Source: Actinostola sp. cb2023
Lineage: Eukaryota > Cnidaria > Anthozoa > Actiniaria > Actinostolidae
NCBI GenBank assembly: GCA_033675265.1
Contig: JAUJYZ010000847.1
Location: 196,001-260,000, forward strand
Reading direction: 5' to 3'
DNA: 64,000 nucleotides
Both the position numbers and the translations under genes were made by a program. Below are positions 28,184-40,100 of the stretch, piece after piece. Under the pieces are notes generated by a model that searched no databases, had not been told where the DNA came from, and saw nothing but the letters and a program-made list of their open reading frames with translations. Within the stretch, counting starts at the first letter, position 1. Each line of letters starts with the position of its first letter.

Positions 28184-29499
28184 GGGGCGGACCATTTGAT
28201 CGTTGATGGGGGTGGGGGTTAAATCCCAAAATAAATATCGAGCAAGCACTTCCACCTTTAAAAAAATATCGTGCAAGAACAAATGCATCAAAAAAGATAT
28301 CGTGCATTATTGTGACACCAACTTCAGATTTATTTAAATTTGGTAGACCTAAATTTGAGTGTTATACCTGTGTACTCTGCACGGGACAGGTCTTGAATTT
28401 CAAATTCAAAACCTAGCATTGTAGCCCAAGGGGCGTAGCGTGCATTATGCACGTATACACACGTGCGTACAATTTAAAATAATTAAAATATATATATTTA
28501 AAAAAAAAAATTTCTAAGACAAAATCGTAAGAGCTGACTAGTGAAATTATGAAATACGGGAAATGGCACTTCAGGGAGTGTGTAGATGTATAATATTATT
28601 GTAGTCAGAAGCAGCCCCAGTGAACAGTCTCTCAAACAAAATAAACTCCAAAAAAAACAGTGATCAGCATTTTACTATTTATATTTGTGTAGCAAGAAAA
28701 TCCGCTAGAAAACGAAGAAAATGGTATTTCCAAGGCTCTACATTTCAAAATTTCCCCTAGAAGCGCGCGGCTTCGGCACTCGTTTCTCTGTGCGCACATT
28801 AGAAAAAAGCATGCTACGCCTTTGAAAAGTATTGGAACGCGAGCATTGAATACTTGATAATTATATATTTAACTAATAGAAGATGACTCTCTGTGCTTCT
28901 ATACAAAATTAATGCACGCTGAGGTCTTGAAACTGCTGGTAGTGGTAGCTGGTAGCAGCTTTCAAGACCTCAGAAGTGCATTATTTTTGATTAGAAGCAA
29001 GGAGAGTCATCTTCTATTCGCTTTATAATATAAAACTAGTTTTAAACAGGTTTTCTGCTTTGCTTTCGCTGCTCCGTACTTCTATAACATAACAATGCAC
29101 GCTCAACAACCAATCAAATCGCGCGTTTTTGGGAGGTACACATAGTTTATATTATAATAGCAGTATATTCCCTAGGATTTTTCTGTTTCAGTGGAAATTT
29201 CACCATCCATTGATTGATGGCATGTAAATTTAATAAATCATGATGTAAGTAGAACAACAGACTGTACAAATAATTAAATTAAATAACAAAGGTAATTTAT
29301 TATACGATTTTCAATACAGTCTTATCAATTTGGCAACTGAATAGATATTGGCAAACAAAAATAAATTTTGTTAAAAAAAATATCGTGCAAGGGCCTAAGG
29401 CAGTGAAAAAATATCGTGCAACATGAAAAGGTGAAAAAAAAATATCGACCATACTTTAAATCGCCCCCACCCCCCATCAAAAATCAAATGGTCCGCCCC
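28184..29499. mobile_element. 1.3-kb Harbinger-like element with TTA duplication
   Basis: The ends GGGGCGGACCATTTGAT and its complement continue through a G-rich block (TGGGGGTGGGGG). TTA is present on both sides (28181-28183, 29500-29502). AAATATCGTGCAAG-type words recur near both ends. No transposase was recognised. It contains a nested foldback (28875-29018). Confidence 0.7.
28875..29018. mobile_element. MITE family D, intact copy nested in the Harbinger-like element
   Basis: Arms AATAGAAGATGACTCTCTGT… and its complement, containing CTGAGGTCTTGAAA/TTTCAAGACCTCAG near the centre. The sister copy at 48878-49571 is interrupted by another repeat. Confidence 0.8.
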
Positions 29500-29502
29500 T
29501 TA

Positions 29503-29750
29503 AGCCTGGTCCTCACTAGCGACATAAGCACAAGCACAAGCAACATATACGCAGACTCAGGACACCATTTATGCGATAGGTGTGACAAAAGACAAGTACC
29601 GTTAATGAGCAATGCATTACTGAGTCTGCGTATGTTGCTTGTGCTTATGTCGCTAGCTAGTGAGGACCAGGCTTTTTAAAATGAGCAATGCATTACTGAG
29701 TCTGCGTATGTTGCGTGTGCTTATGTCGCTAGTGAGGACCAGGCTTTAAA
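29503..29750. repeat. Foldback repeat with its right arm duplicated
   Basis: The left arm AGCCTGGTCCTCACTAGCGA… (29504-29556) is answered by two consecutive right arms, ~29617-29676 and ~29683-29748, each starting ATGAGCAATGCATTACTGAG and ending GTGAGGACCAGGCTTT. The two right arms differ by one base and a 4-bp GCTA duplication. Confidence 0.75.
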
Positions 29751-30026
29751 GCTTTGATCAATCAGTGCAATAATAATATCACTTTATTATACACTTGCAA
29801 AAGTGTTATACTCTGCACATTTACAGGTCGATAACATTTCACTTGAATTTGTTTCATTCATCACATGGCGTCATTACTTCAACTGAACATAAATCAGTAA
29901 ACACACCTTGTCCAACGCTATAAAAAACATTTTGATCATTATATCTACAGGCACTTTAGCTTTGTAGCTGGATCACGACGTCTGTCACAAGAGAAAACCA
30001 GTCTGGCAATCAGCCAGTTAGACAAA

Positions 30027-31080
<1,054 letters not shown>

Positions 31081-31165
31081 ATAGATAGCACCTTTATTTA
31101 AAAAACGGATAGTTCCATAAGTATAAAACTCCTTTACATGAATTGAAAGTCTTTATAAAATGATA

Positions 31166-31412
31166 CAGACGACAGACAGACCGACAGACCGACAGACCGA
31201 CAGACCGACAGACCGACAGACCGACAGACCGACAGACCGACAGACCGACAGACCGACAGACCGACAGACCGACAGACCGACAGACCGACAGACCGACAGA
31301 CCGACAGACCGACAGACCGACAGACCGACAGACCGACAGACCGACAGACCGACAGACCGACAGACCGACAGACCGACAGACCGACAGACCGACAGACCGA
31401 CAGACCGACAAA
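31166..31412. repeat. (CCGACAGA)n satellite, ~30 units
   Basis: A nearly perfect 8-bp array separated from the larger array by ~85 bp. It ends about 110 bp upstream of the first recognised CLIC exon. Confidence 0.95.
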
Positions 31413-31521
31413 CAGATAGATAGATAGTCAAACAGCCAGACATGCAATTGATAAACAATAATTGATAGCGGCATAGTCAAAGAAGCCTTATTTCTAATGC
31501 ACACTTTTATCCCACATGCAG

Positions 31522-32786
31522 GCAGCCGATGGTAACAAAGATATTGCTGCTCCTCTACACTCCACACATCAAATCCTCATTGTCTGTGAGGTCCTGGAAA
31601 TCCATCCCACACTCATCCCCATCAACCCAAATCACAAGAACAAGGAGTTTCGTAATATTATTACATCCGGGAAACTCCCAGCGCTGGTGTACGGCAAAGA
31701 AGAGCCTTACAACGTGCTGGACGACAGTGCAGAGGAGATTATTGAGTTCCTGCAGAGAGCCAATGAGAAAATAGATCCGGATCCTCGTAAAAGCCTGACA
31801 TGTTCCAACAAGGCTGCTTTAGGTACTGGAAGAAACTAGTTCAGTTAATAGACCTTTTTACTGATACGGCGGCCATTTTGGATTCTATTGTTTTGGCTAA
31901 AACATTATGGGATGCTCAGGGTGCAAATGACCCAAAAACTGTACAGTGTGGAGTCGCGTCAATATATTATTATTTTTCTATTTCACTCTAACCATAGTGT
32001 TGTATGACTTACTATCTATATGTGTTGTGTATAAGTTTGTTCAAATTCATTGCTTTTCGTAGTTTTTCATGGCCAAATGGTTACTAGCTTGCACCCTGGG
32101 CATCCCATAATTCAATGTGGCCGCCGTATCGGTAAAAAGGTCTATTCGGTGTAGGGTATATGTGGGTTACCTGTGGTGCGTTATTACCGAGAGGGATTCC
32201 CCGCGTTGCAAGTGATTGAACGGGTGAAATATTCCACATTCACAAAAAAATACAGAGAGGAATAGGAAGAGGGGACTTTCAAGTAGTCACATCATTATTA
32301 TTATCGGACAAATTTCGGAACATTTTCGGACTATTCTCGGAGACATTTCGGAAAATGTTCGGAATGTCCTAGGAAGACATGCAACAAGAAAAGGGATAAA
32401 TTCTTGACTCATGTCTAATGTCATTTGCTTTCGTTTCAGTGTTACAACGTAGAAGCTTCCTCTCTTCATTTCGTATGATGATGCGCAATAAAGCCATGGA
32501 AGATAAAGCAAAGGCCAACTTAATGGACGATCTGCACTGGCTCGACATAATGCTGACAGCACAGAACACCAAGTTCTTGGATGGTGATACGATCAAGTTC
32601 CCCGACGCCCACTTGCTCCCTCTTTTGCACTTGATACGAGTTGCTGGAAAAGTCAAGAACTTTGAGATTTCGGAGAAGTTCACCAGGGTATGGGAATATA
32701 TGTTGGCTGCTGAGAATAGTCCTGCCTTCACGAAATACAAGCCTTCGGATAAATTGATAATTAGTCACTGGACGTCAGCCAACTAA
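31522..32786 (+). CDS. CLIC-family protein lacking the active-site cysteine, 5' partial
   Basis: Exons 31522-31822 and 32440-32786 join in frame (phase 1) to a GST-fold protein ending at TAA. The N-terminal thioredoxin-like part holds LPALVYGKEEPYN and EEIIEFLQR, matching the CLIC motif PFxxxxxExxTDxxxIEEFLE. The C-terminal part has KFLDGDTIKFPDAHLLPLLH, FEISEKFTRVWEYM and YKPSDKLI, matching the CLIC KFLDGxxxTLADCNLLPKLH block. Where vertebrate CLICs have CPFS, this protein has APLH, so the redox cysteine is absent. The first exon (N-terminal β-strand) was not found. A start at ATG 31516 is possible, but the AG at 31520-31521 looks like a splice acceptor. CLICs switch between soluble oxidoreductase-like and membrane forms (family knowledge); oxidoreductase activity is unlikely here. 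Confidence 0.85.
31851..32142. mobile_element. 292-bp MITE with TA duplication, CLIC intron
   Basis: Inverted ends GACCTTTTTACTGATACGGC… and its complement, flanked by TA (31849-31850, 32143-32144). The left end lies 28 bp after the splice donor. GGATGC(C/T)CAGGGTGCAA occurs inside both arms. Confidence 0.85.
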
Positions 32787-32825
32787 AGCAACACTGAACT
32801 GAACCACGTACCAAAAACGATACAG

Positions 32826-33145
32826 AATCGGACCTGAACTGAGACGATAAAGAATAGACTGCAAACGATACAGAATAGACCTGTAAACGATACAGAATAG
32901 ACCTGTAAACGATACAGAATAAACCTGTAAACGATACAGAATAGACCTGTAAACGATATGCTGCAGAATAGACTTGTAAACTATACACAGAATAGACCAG
33001 CCTGTAAACGATACAGAATAGACCTGTAAACGATACAGAATAGACCTGTAAACGATACAGAATAGACCTGTAAACTATACACAGAATAGACCAGCCTGTA
33101 AACGATACAGAATAGACCTGTAAACTATACACAGAATATACCTTT
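32826..33145 (+). repeat. 22-bp minisatellite just after the CLIC stop
   Basis: Unit GATACAGAATAGACCTGTAAAC, about a dozen copies with variants such as TATACACAGAATAGACCAGC. It starts about 40 bp after the stop codon, so it is probably in the 3' UTR. Confidence 0.9.
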
Positions 33146-33345
33146 TCCATATTCGCTTCGATGACCACGAACAATCATTTATTTATGGCTTCAGGTCGAG
33201 ATTAGCCGGTATACGGTAAATATAATACATGTATGGAATGTCTACCCCAGTTCGCCGGTTGGCATGCATTGAAGCAGAATACGGGAAAGGACGATTGAAT
33301 TGAAGCAAATTGATTAATAACTTATTAGACCATGATTACTGAATA

Positions 33346-33868
33346 AGCCACTTCACGCTTTCGACCGCCATTTTGATTGGGGCATTTAACGCGCGGAAAT
33401 TTATAGAAATCTGAATCACTTTGACTTGCCGTAACTCCGCTCGATTTCGTTGGATTTTCAAAAACTTACCATTTTAGAAAATATGTTTTCTTTGTAATTT
33501 ATGACCTCTAATATGATGGGTATTGGAAGGCTACAAATCGAGAAAAAAAGATTTTTGTTTTCAAAATAAAACGTTCGGCACGAGTTCGGCACGTGAATAT
33601 GCAAATTAGCTCGAAATTTACGGTACATCCGTGAAAAGAAGATTGACTAAAAAAGGTAGTTAAAACACCTACGTTGATTTTATTTTCAGTCCCACAACTG
33701 ATATGCATGCCTGCTGATTATTCGAAGTTTAAATTTTGAAAATCGAACAAAATCGAGCGGAGTTACGGCAAGTCAAATTAAGTGATCGTCCGAATTTCTA
33801 TAAATTTCATTCCGCGCGTTTGCCCCATGAAATTCAAAATGGCGGATCGACGAAAACGTGAAGTGGCT
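33346..33868. mobile_element. 523-bp MITE with ~120-bp inverted repeats and TA duplication
   Basis: AGCCACTTCACGCTTTCG… and its complement, with TTGACTTGCCGTAACTCCGC shared deep in both arms. TA at 33344-33345 and 33869-33870. Confidence 0.85.
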
Positions 33869-34217
33869 TATGCTTTGTGCCCATGCACATAAAAAAAATC
33901 TACTTTAGAGATAATTTTATATTACCTGTCAGACAGTTTTGCTAACTTGCCTCTCATTGGTCATTATTTCAAATTGAAACGCGATTCGTGCCGGGATATT
34001 TATTAATAAACTTGATTGTGTTAATTCGAAAGTGGTTTTCAAATTGTCCAACAATAAATCACGAATTGTTGAATAAAGAATTTGTCACAGTTACCTCTTG
34101 AAAGCGATCAGCTCTATCTCTTAGTTGCCCGTTAATGAAGGCTGTCGTCACCAGTGATGACCACATTCCAACTAAGGGCGCTCCTTCTCACTCATTTCCA
34201 GTTCCTCTCCTGCACTT
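33869..34217. other. Intergenic, nothing recognised
   Basis: No gene evidence. The right part may belong to the LTR retrotransposon relic that follows. Confidence 0.35.
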
Positions 34218-34421
34218 TCACCCTTCACCAGACATAATTCTATCGTAAGATCTCAGCCTACTTGCGAGTGTTTTCATCCCGTCCTTACTGCTAAGCTTTA
34301 TAGACCTCTTATCCGCTTCTACCCTAAGATCTTTTAACTCCCATAAATCATATCTTGTAGTCATTGGTGGTTGTATCTGAGACGTGCTTGCAACGCTAAG
34401 GAGATCCCACTTCTGACACCA
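34218..34421 (-). mobile_element. LTR-retrotransposon relic: primer-binding site and gag start
   Basis: Read on the minus strand, TGGTGTCAGAAGTGGG (34406-34421) looks like a tRNA primer-binding site directly after a possible LTR end. After ~40 bp an ATG (34364) opens 48 codons, MTTRYDLWELKDLRVEADKR then SIKLSSKDGMKTLASRLR, and stops at 34218. The LxxLRxxAxxRxIKLSxKDxxxxLAxRL pattern resembles the SAP-like start of invertebrate gag proteins. No pol was seen. The LTR would occupy plus coordinates above 34422. Confidence 0.45.
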
Positions 34422-34506
34422 AAATTCTGGGTTTCAATCTTTCTAGTTTATTATTTCATATGATTTGCAAAAAGCAGGTGATTTCCCTACTGGGTAAATC
34501 ACCATA

Positions 34507-34643
34507 TTGCTGAGTTGCAGTCAATCCCTGGAGATATTTAAAGTACAAAGATGCGGCGGCCATGTTGGTGATACAAACAAGAGGAATGCTTTGTTATCGG
34601 GATCCATCATGGCCGCCATGACGTCACATGCAACTCGGCAATC
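34507..34643. repeat. Foldback repeat with GCGGCCAT core
   Basis: ATTGCTGAGTTGCA… GCGGCGGCCATGTTGG at the left, ATGGCCGCCATGACG… TGCAACTCGGCAAT at the right. Confidence 0.6.
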
Positions 34644-35528
34644 CAACTCCGTACTGAAATAGGAAGCCCAACCCACCGGCAAAACATTCATTACGAACAC
34701 ACTAATCAGCTAATAAAGTCCCTGAATCTCATTAATTATTTGTCCCCAAATGGTATAGTCAAAAACCGACCACCATGGTCTATCAAGCAGTATTGAAAAC
34801 TTGCCATTCAGCTGATAAACTGATTCTGCACAAGACCGGAAATGACGTCTACTGAAACTATAGCCGTGTCTGGATTGGTCTATAAATCGAAGAGCTGCAT
34901 CAATAAGTCAGTCAGTTGTTCGTCCTGTTTTGTTTTGTGTCATTACTGAATCAACACGTCATTATTGGTTTCAATCAGCTGTTAAAATCTCATTATTTGC
35001 CTCCAAATGACGGGCAAACACTGGCGCCCTCCATGTCACATGTGAAATGGGCGGGGATGATCGTCGGGAAATTTGAACCCCCAAAGGTAACCAATCTGGG
35101 CGCGGCTTAAGCTTTATTTGACCCCTAAACTGATACCATTCTAAAACAAGCCAGACACCAACACAGTATGACAGCGTTTTCGATTTCTTCGCGTGCAACC
35201 CTAAATGATACCTTGATGACTAAAATATTGATGTTCTGTCGTGAAAAACCCCAAGTGATACCAGAATATGTAAGCTACACTCCTAAAAGAAACCACCATT
35301 TCGGCCCCTTTCACATCAAAGTTACCCCCCCCCCCCCCCCCCCCCCCCCTGCTTTCAACACTTTTACTCTTCGCAGGCTCTCTTGGTTATTGAATTATAA
35401 AACGAAGTACATTCTTATTTAAACAATTTTTAATTAAAAAAACAACTGTAATTACAAAAGTACGAAGTTTTAAGTTTGATAGAAAAAAACAATGGAAGAT
35501 AAAGATTTAGTGCCTTCCGTGTGGAACA
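34644..35528. other. Intergenic DNA with low-complexity tract
   Basis: No gene seen. A C-run of about 25 bases lies at 35325-35349. Confidence 0.4.
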
Positions 35529-35766
35529 GAGTCGTTCTCGACGTATGAGTGGGAAATCTAAGTCACGGAACGGAATCAGACATCCATTCAACCAATCACA
35601 GCGCGCAAAATCATTGCTCAACCGATCAGAATGCTTGGACACGGCACGGTCACCGCACGAAAACTAGTCTCCCTCGCATCCGTTTTTAGTTAAAAACGGC
35701 TGCGAAGGAGACTACACGAAAACCAGACCGTACTGTAACTACTTTCCACTCATACGAAACCGACTG
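35529..35766 (+). mobile_element. MITE family A copy carrying a nested 50-bp element
   Basis: Ends GAGTCGTTCTCG… and …CATACGAAACCGACTG, followed by TA. Contains CAACCAATCACAGCGCGC and GGACACGGCACGGTCACCGC as in the other copies, then an insertion at 35665-35714. Confidence 0.8.
35665..35714. mobile_element. 50-bp palindromic insertion with 9-bp target duplication
   Basis: TAGTCTCCCTCGCATCCG… is the inverse of …CGGCTGCGAAGGAGACTA over 24 bp with two mismatches. CACGAAAAC is present on both sides (35656-35664 and 35715-35723). The whole insertion is almost nothing but its inverted repeats. Confidence 0.8.
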
Positions 35767-35799
35767 TATATAGATGAAAACGCATGAAGCTGTCTCATT

Positions 35800-36915
35800 G
35801 AAACTTGTGTGCGTCCTGTGTGCGTTTCGCAAGACGCGCCCGCAGAATATATGCACACAGGAAGCCCAACACAGGACGTTAACCGGCACAGGCAGCCCAA
35901 CATAATACGTGTAGCGCGCGCGCTCTACCACAGGAAACCTGTCAAAAAGGCGCAAATATTATTTTGTTTATTATTTAGTAGCCTCAAAAGCAATGGTTGG
36001 GCTGCCTGGGTTATAATTAATTTAAAAAAAATATTTGTATGCGCGCGTCTGTTTTTGATTGGTTCCTGTGGTAGAGCGCGCGCGCAATACGTATTTTATC
36101 GAAACCTTGTATGTTTCTACCCACAGGGAACCCAACATAATACGTATTGCACGCGCGCGCTCTACCACAGGAAACCACAGGCAGCCCAACCATTGCTTTT
36201 GAGGCTACTAAATAATGAAATAAAATGATATTTGCGGTTTTTTTTGATGGGTTCCCTGTGGTAAAGTGCGCGCGTGCGCAATACATATGTTGGGTTCCCT
36301 GTGCTGAGTAACATATAATGTACCTCCTGCGGGACGCGCCCGCAGCAAATGTGTAATATACACATTGCCGCGGGCGCGTCCCGCAGAACGCACACAGGAA
36401 GCCCAACATTATACATTTCTATACACAGGGAACCCAACATATAAATGCGCGCGCGCATGCGCTCTACCACAGGAAACCCATCAAAAAAAGACGCAAATAT
36501 CATTTTATTTCATTATTTAGTAGCCTCAAAAGGAATGGTTGGGCTGCCTGTGAGGAAACCCATCAAATAAACACTCGAAAACACGTGCACATACAAATAT
36601 ATTTTTATTTATTATAAGTAGCCTCAGACGCAATGGTTGGGCTGCCTGTGGTACAGCTTCCTTTGTGCTTTAACTCTCATCGGCATTATACATTGAAACA
36701 GTTGTAACAAAGGGCATTTGCATGTTGAAACTACTAAAACACAAATATATTTGTATGAAACTGCTCTTGCGGGATGCGCACAGGGAGCCCAACATAATAC
36801 GTATTACGTGCGCACGCTCTACCACAGGAAATCCATCAAAAATACACGTGCATATAAATAACTTTTTATTTATTAAAAGTAACCTCAGAAGAAATGGTTG
36901 GGCTGCCTGTGGTTG
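35800..36915. repeat. Cluster of nested MITE family B copies
   Basis: At least five whole or partial copies, in both orientations, of the block running from CACAGGGAGCCCAACATAAT via GCTCTACCACAGGAAACCC to GCAATGGTTGGGCTGCCTGTG. Runs of GCGCGC separate some parts. At 36329-36386 a GC-rich palindrome CTGCGGGACGCGCCCG…CGGGCGCGTCCCGCAG is embedded. Copy boundaries overlap, showing insertion into one another. Confidence 0.75.
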
Positions 36916-36978
36916 AAACAGACAAAAAGGCAAGTAGATACTTGGCATATATACACATGTTCTTATAGCAGAAAAGGT

Positions 36979-37070
36979 TAACGGACAGACAGACAGAAAT
37001 ACAGACAGACAGAAATACAGACAGACAGAAATACAGACAGACAGAAATACAGACAGATAGACAGAGGCAG
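36979..37070. repeat. 16-bp minisatellite (GACAGACAGAAATACA)
   Basis: About four to five tandem units ending ~120 bp downstream of the EED stop codon, probably in the 3' UTR. Confidence 0.85.
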
Positions 37071-37188
37071 ACCGAATACAATTAGTAACAGATTCAGATT
37101 TTGTGGTTGTGATTGTGTGTGTTGATGCAAAGAGCAGAGATCTCTTGTTCTATATCGTGTACAAGTAGTACACAGATACAAATCGATG

Positions 37189-40100
37189 TTATCGCAAACG
37201 GTCCCAACGCCAAACAGTCCCGTCATCGCAAACGCAAACTAGAATCCTGAAAATTCAAAATTCAGAGCTTTAAAAAATGGAGGAAAAGGCAAATTATAGG
37301 GTGGGAAGATATATTGACGGGCAGGTCAGTGAGCAAATACATGTAGACCTCTTTCGCCATTCTCGTACCCAGACCCAGCTTTCTAACGAAAAATCGAAGG
37401 CTCTGGTAAGAGACAAACCGGAAGACCCAGATTCTAGGTCGTCAGATATGCGCATGCTCAATATATTCTAACTTAACTGAAATGTAGATGAAGCTTTGTT
37501 AGAACATCGGCGAGAACTTCGCTGTGAAGTCCGCCATTTTGTCACCGGAAGTTAGAAAATATTGAGCATGCGCATATCTGACGACCTAGAATCTGGGTCT
37601 TCCGGTTTGTCTCTTACCAGAGCCTTCGATTTTTCGTTAGAAAACTGAGAAGGGTCTGGGTACGAGAATGCCTCTTTCGCTTGCCTCAATGTTGTCCCAT
37701 TTTTAAAAGACTATGTACCATTCCATGTACCATTGAGTATAATATCATCTTGTTAACTTATGAACGAGATATCCATCTAAGCCAGACACCCATCTAAGCC
37801 AGACATCCATCTAAGCCAGACATCCATCTAAGCCAGACATCCATCTAAGACAGACACCCATCTAAACCAGACACCCATCTAAGCCAGACACCCATCTAAG
37901 CCAGACACCCATCTAAGCCAGACACTCATCTAAGCCAGACACTCATCTAAGCTAGACACCTATCTAAACCAGACACCCATTTAAGCCAGACACCCATCTA
38001 AGCCAGACACCCATCTAAGCCAGACACTCATCTAAGCTAGACACCTATCTAAACCAGACACCCATTTAAGCCAGACACCCATCTAAGCCGGACACCTTTG
38101 TCTGGTTCGTGGTACACTGTTTTACTATAAATTCTGCATTGATGCACAGTCTGGCTTAGAGAGACTGAAATGCGAAGGCATTGAGGCAATCTGATAACAT
38201 TCAGAGAGGATGGAAGAAAGGGAGGTAGGAGTTATTGATACGTACTTTCCATCGTAGCTGAATGCCGTTTGTCGTATAGCAGCTGTACATTTGCTGTGTA
38301 TTAGGGTAGAACATCTGTAATGAGAAACGCATGTATTCAGTTACATGTACTATGGCCTTCCTGTAGCTAGGAGAGGAGATACATGTTGACAGATGTAGTT
38401 TATGTACTCTTATGTCCATACCTTGACTTACTAGGGTCTTCAAAGCCAATGTCCCATACAAACACTTTCCCCGCTTGATTACCAGCAGCCATTAACTAGT
38501 AAAAGATACATGAATACATATATGTACATTGTACAGCAGTTTTAAACAATGTTGTTAGTTAAAAGGGCTCAAAACAATGAGACAATACCGCAAAGGGAAC
38601 ATGGGTAATGTGCTCGTTTGTTTGCTGAAGAGAAAACGGGGCAACGTGTTTTATCGAGTTATAGAAGCACTCGGAAATTGGAAGACGACGAGAGAATTGT
38701 TAGGAGAAACATGAGGCATAGCTGAGTGCTTTTCGCACTTCTCGAGTCTTCTTCCAATTCCCAAGTACTTCTATAACTCGATAAAGTATTGCTGCCGAGT
38801 TTTCTATTTTTTTTATAAAATACAATTTAAGGCATGTTAACGCTATCAATTTTTTTTGTCATAGAAATGTTTAAATATCTGTGTGCACATGCATACGCAT
38901 CCTTTGGCAAATCAGAGCGTGCATTATATCATGCAGTGTTAGCATGTACTGCATGTATCTTACCTGCTGTTCATAGTCTAGTGAAAATCTCATGTACCAT
39001 ATATCACACTGATGGAAATCAAATCTGAAATAAATAAATAAAATTATTTTAAACACTATTCAACTCTTACGACTGCTTCATATCACTCAGGGGTGGATCC
39101 AAGGGGGGCATGGGGTGCCAGTGCCCCCCCTTTGAGTTGGGCACAATGCATATTCGCCCACATCTCCCCGCCATTTGATGCCGAGAATGGATGGAAATTG
39201 CATTTTCGAGCTTCTAGATTTCAAAATTTTCTGGGGGGGCATGCCCCCATAACCCCCTAGAAGAAGGGGCCTTACGGCCCCTTAGTGGTGCACCCACCTT
39301 TCAAAATCTCTAGATCCGCCCCTGTCATTGTGCAGGGATTTGATTCGAAGCTGGCAACTTTCAAAATCAGAGCAACCTACTTTTGTCCATCAAATTTTTA
39401 CGTTTTTTTCCTCTCAAGTCTTTTAATTGTCATGGCCGCTTACTCTAGCAGGCCTACTTTATTGATACCTGTAGTTCATTTGTTGAGCAGTTATTTAGTA
39501 AGACAATGTCAGTCATCTAGACTCTTACCTGTGTAGTACCTCAATACCATGATCACTGTTACCAGGCTGTCATACAAATACACAGAACAAGTGATAACAT
39601 TATGTAGTACTTGTATACAGTACAAATGTATGTGTAGTTCTTAAAATTACTAAAGGCTTCTAAGCAAGACATCTCTCTAAGAAGACAGACTGCAGTTGTT
39701 GCTACTGTACTGTTGTATAATAAAGCTCTCTACCCAGACTCTAAGTCAAGCACTAAGTGGGTGCTCTGCAGCAATCTAGCTTAGACAAGAGTGTTGACTG
39801 CACACTGTACATGCTTCAATAGTATGGTGTAACATAAACGTTTATTGCAGCATTAAATCCTGCAAAACTACCTTTTCAAGTATTTCTTCCAGCTTTCCAT
39901 CAGGTTTCCAGCACACTACACAGTTCTCACAGGACTAAATGACAGAGAAAAATAGAAATATAAAATATCAACTGATAAAGTGATAAATATAGAAAAGACT
40001 TAAAAGGAAGACAAGAAGGACAGATGGACATTAACATGTAACAACAGATGGAGGGAAAATAAAGTAACTATAGTATATATGTAACGATGGAATCATGGAT

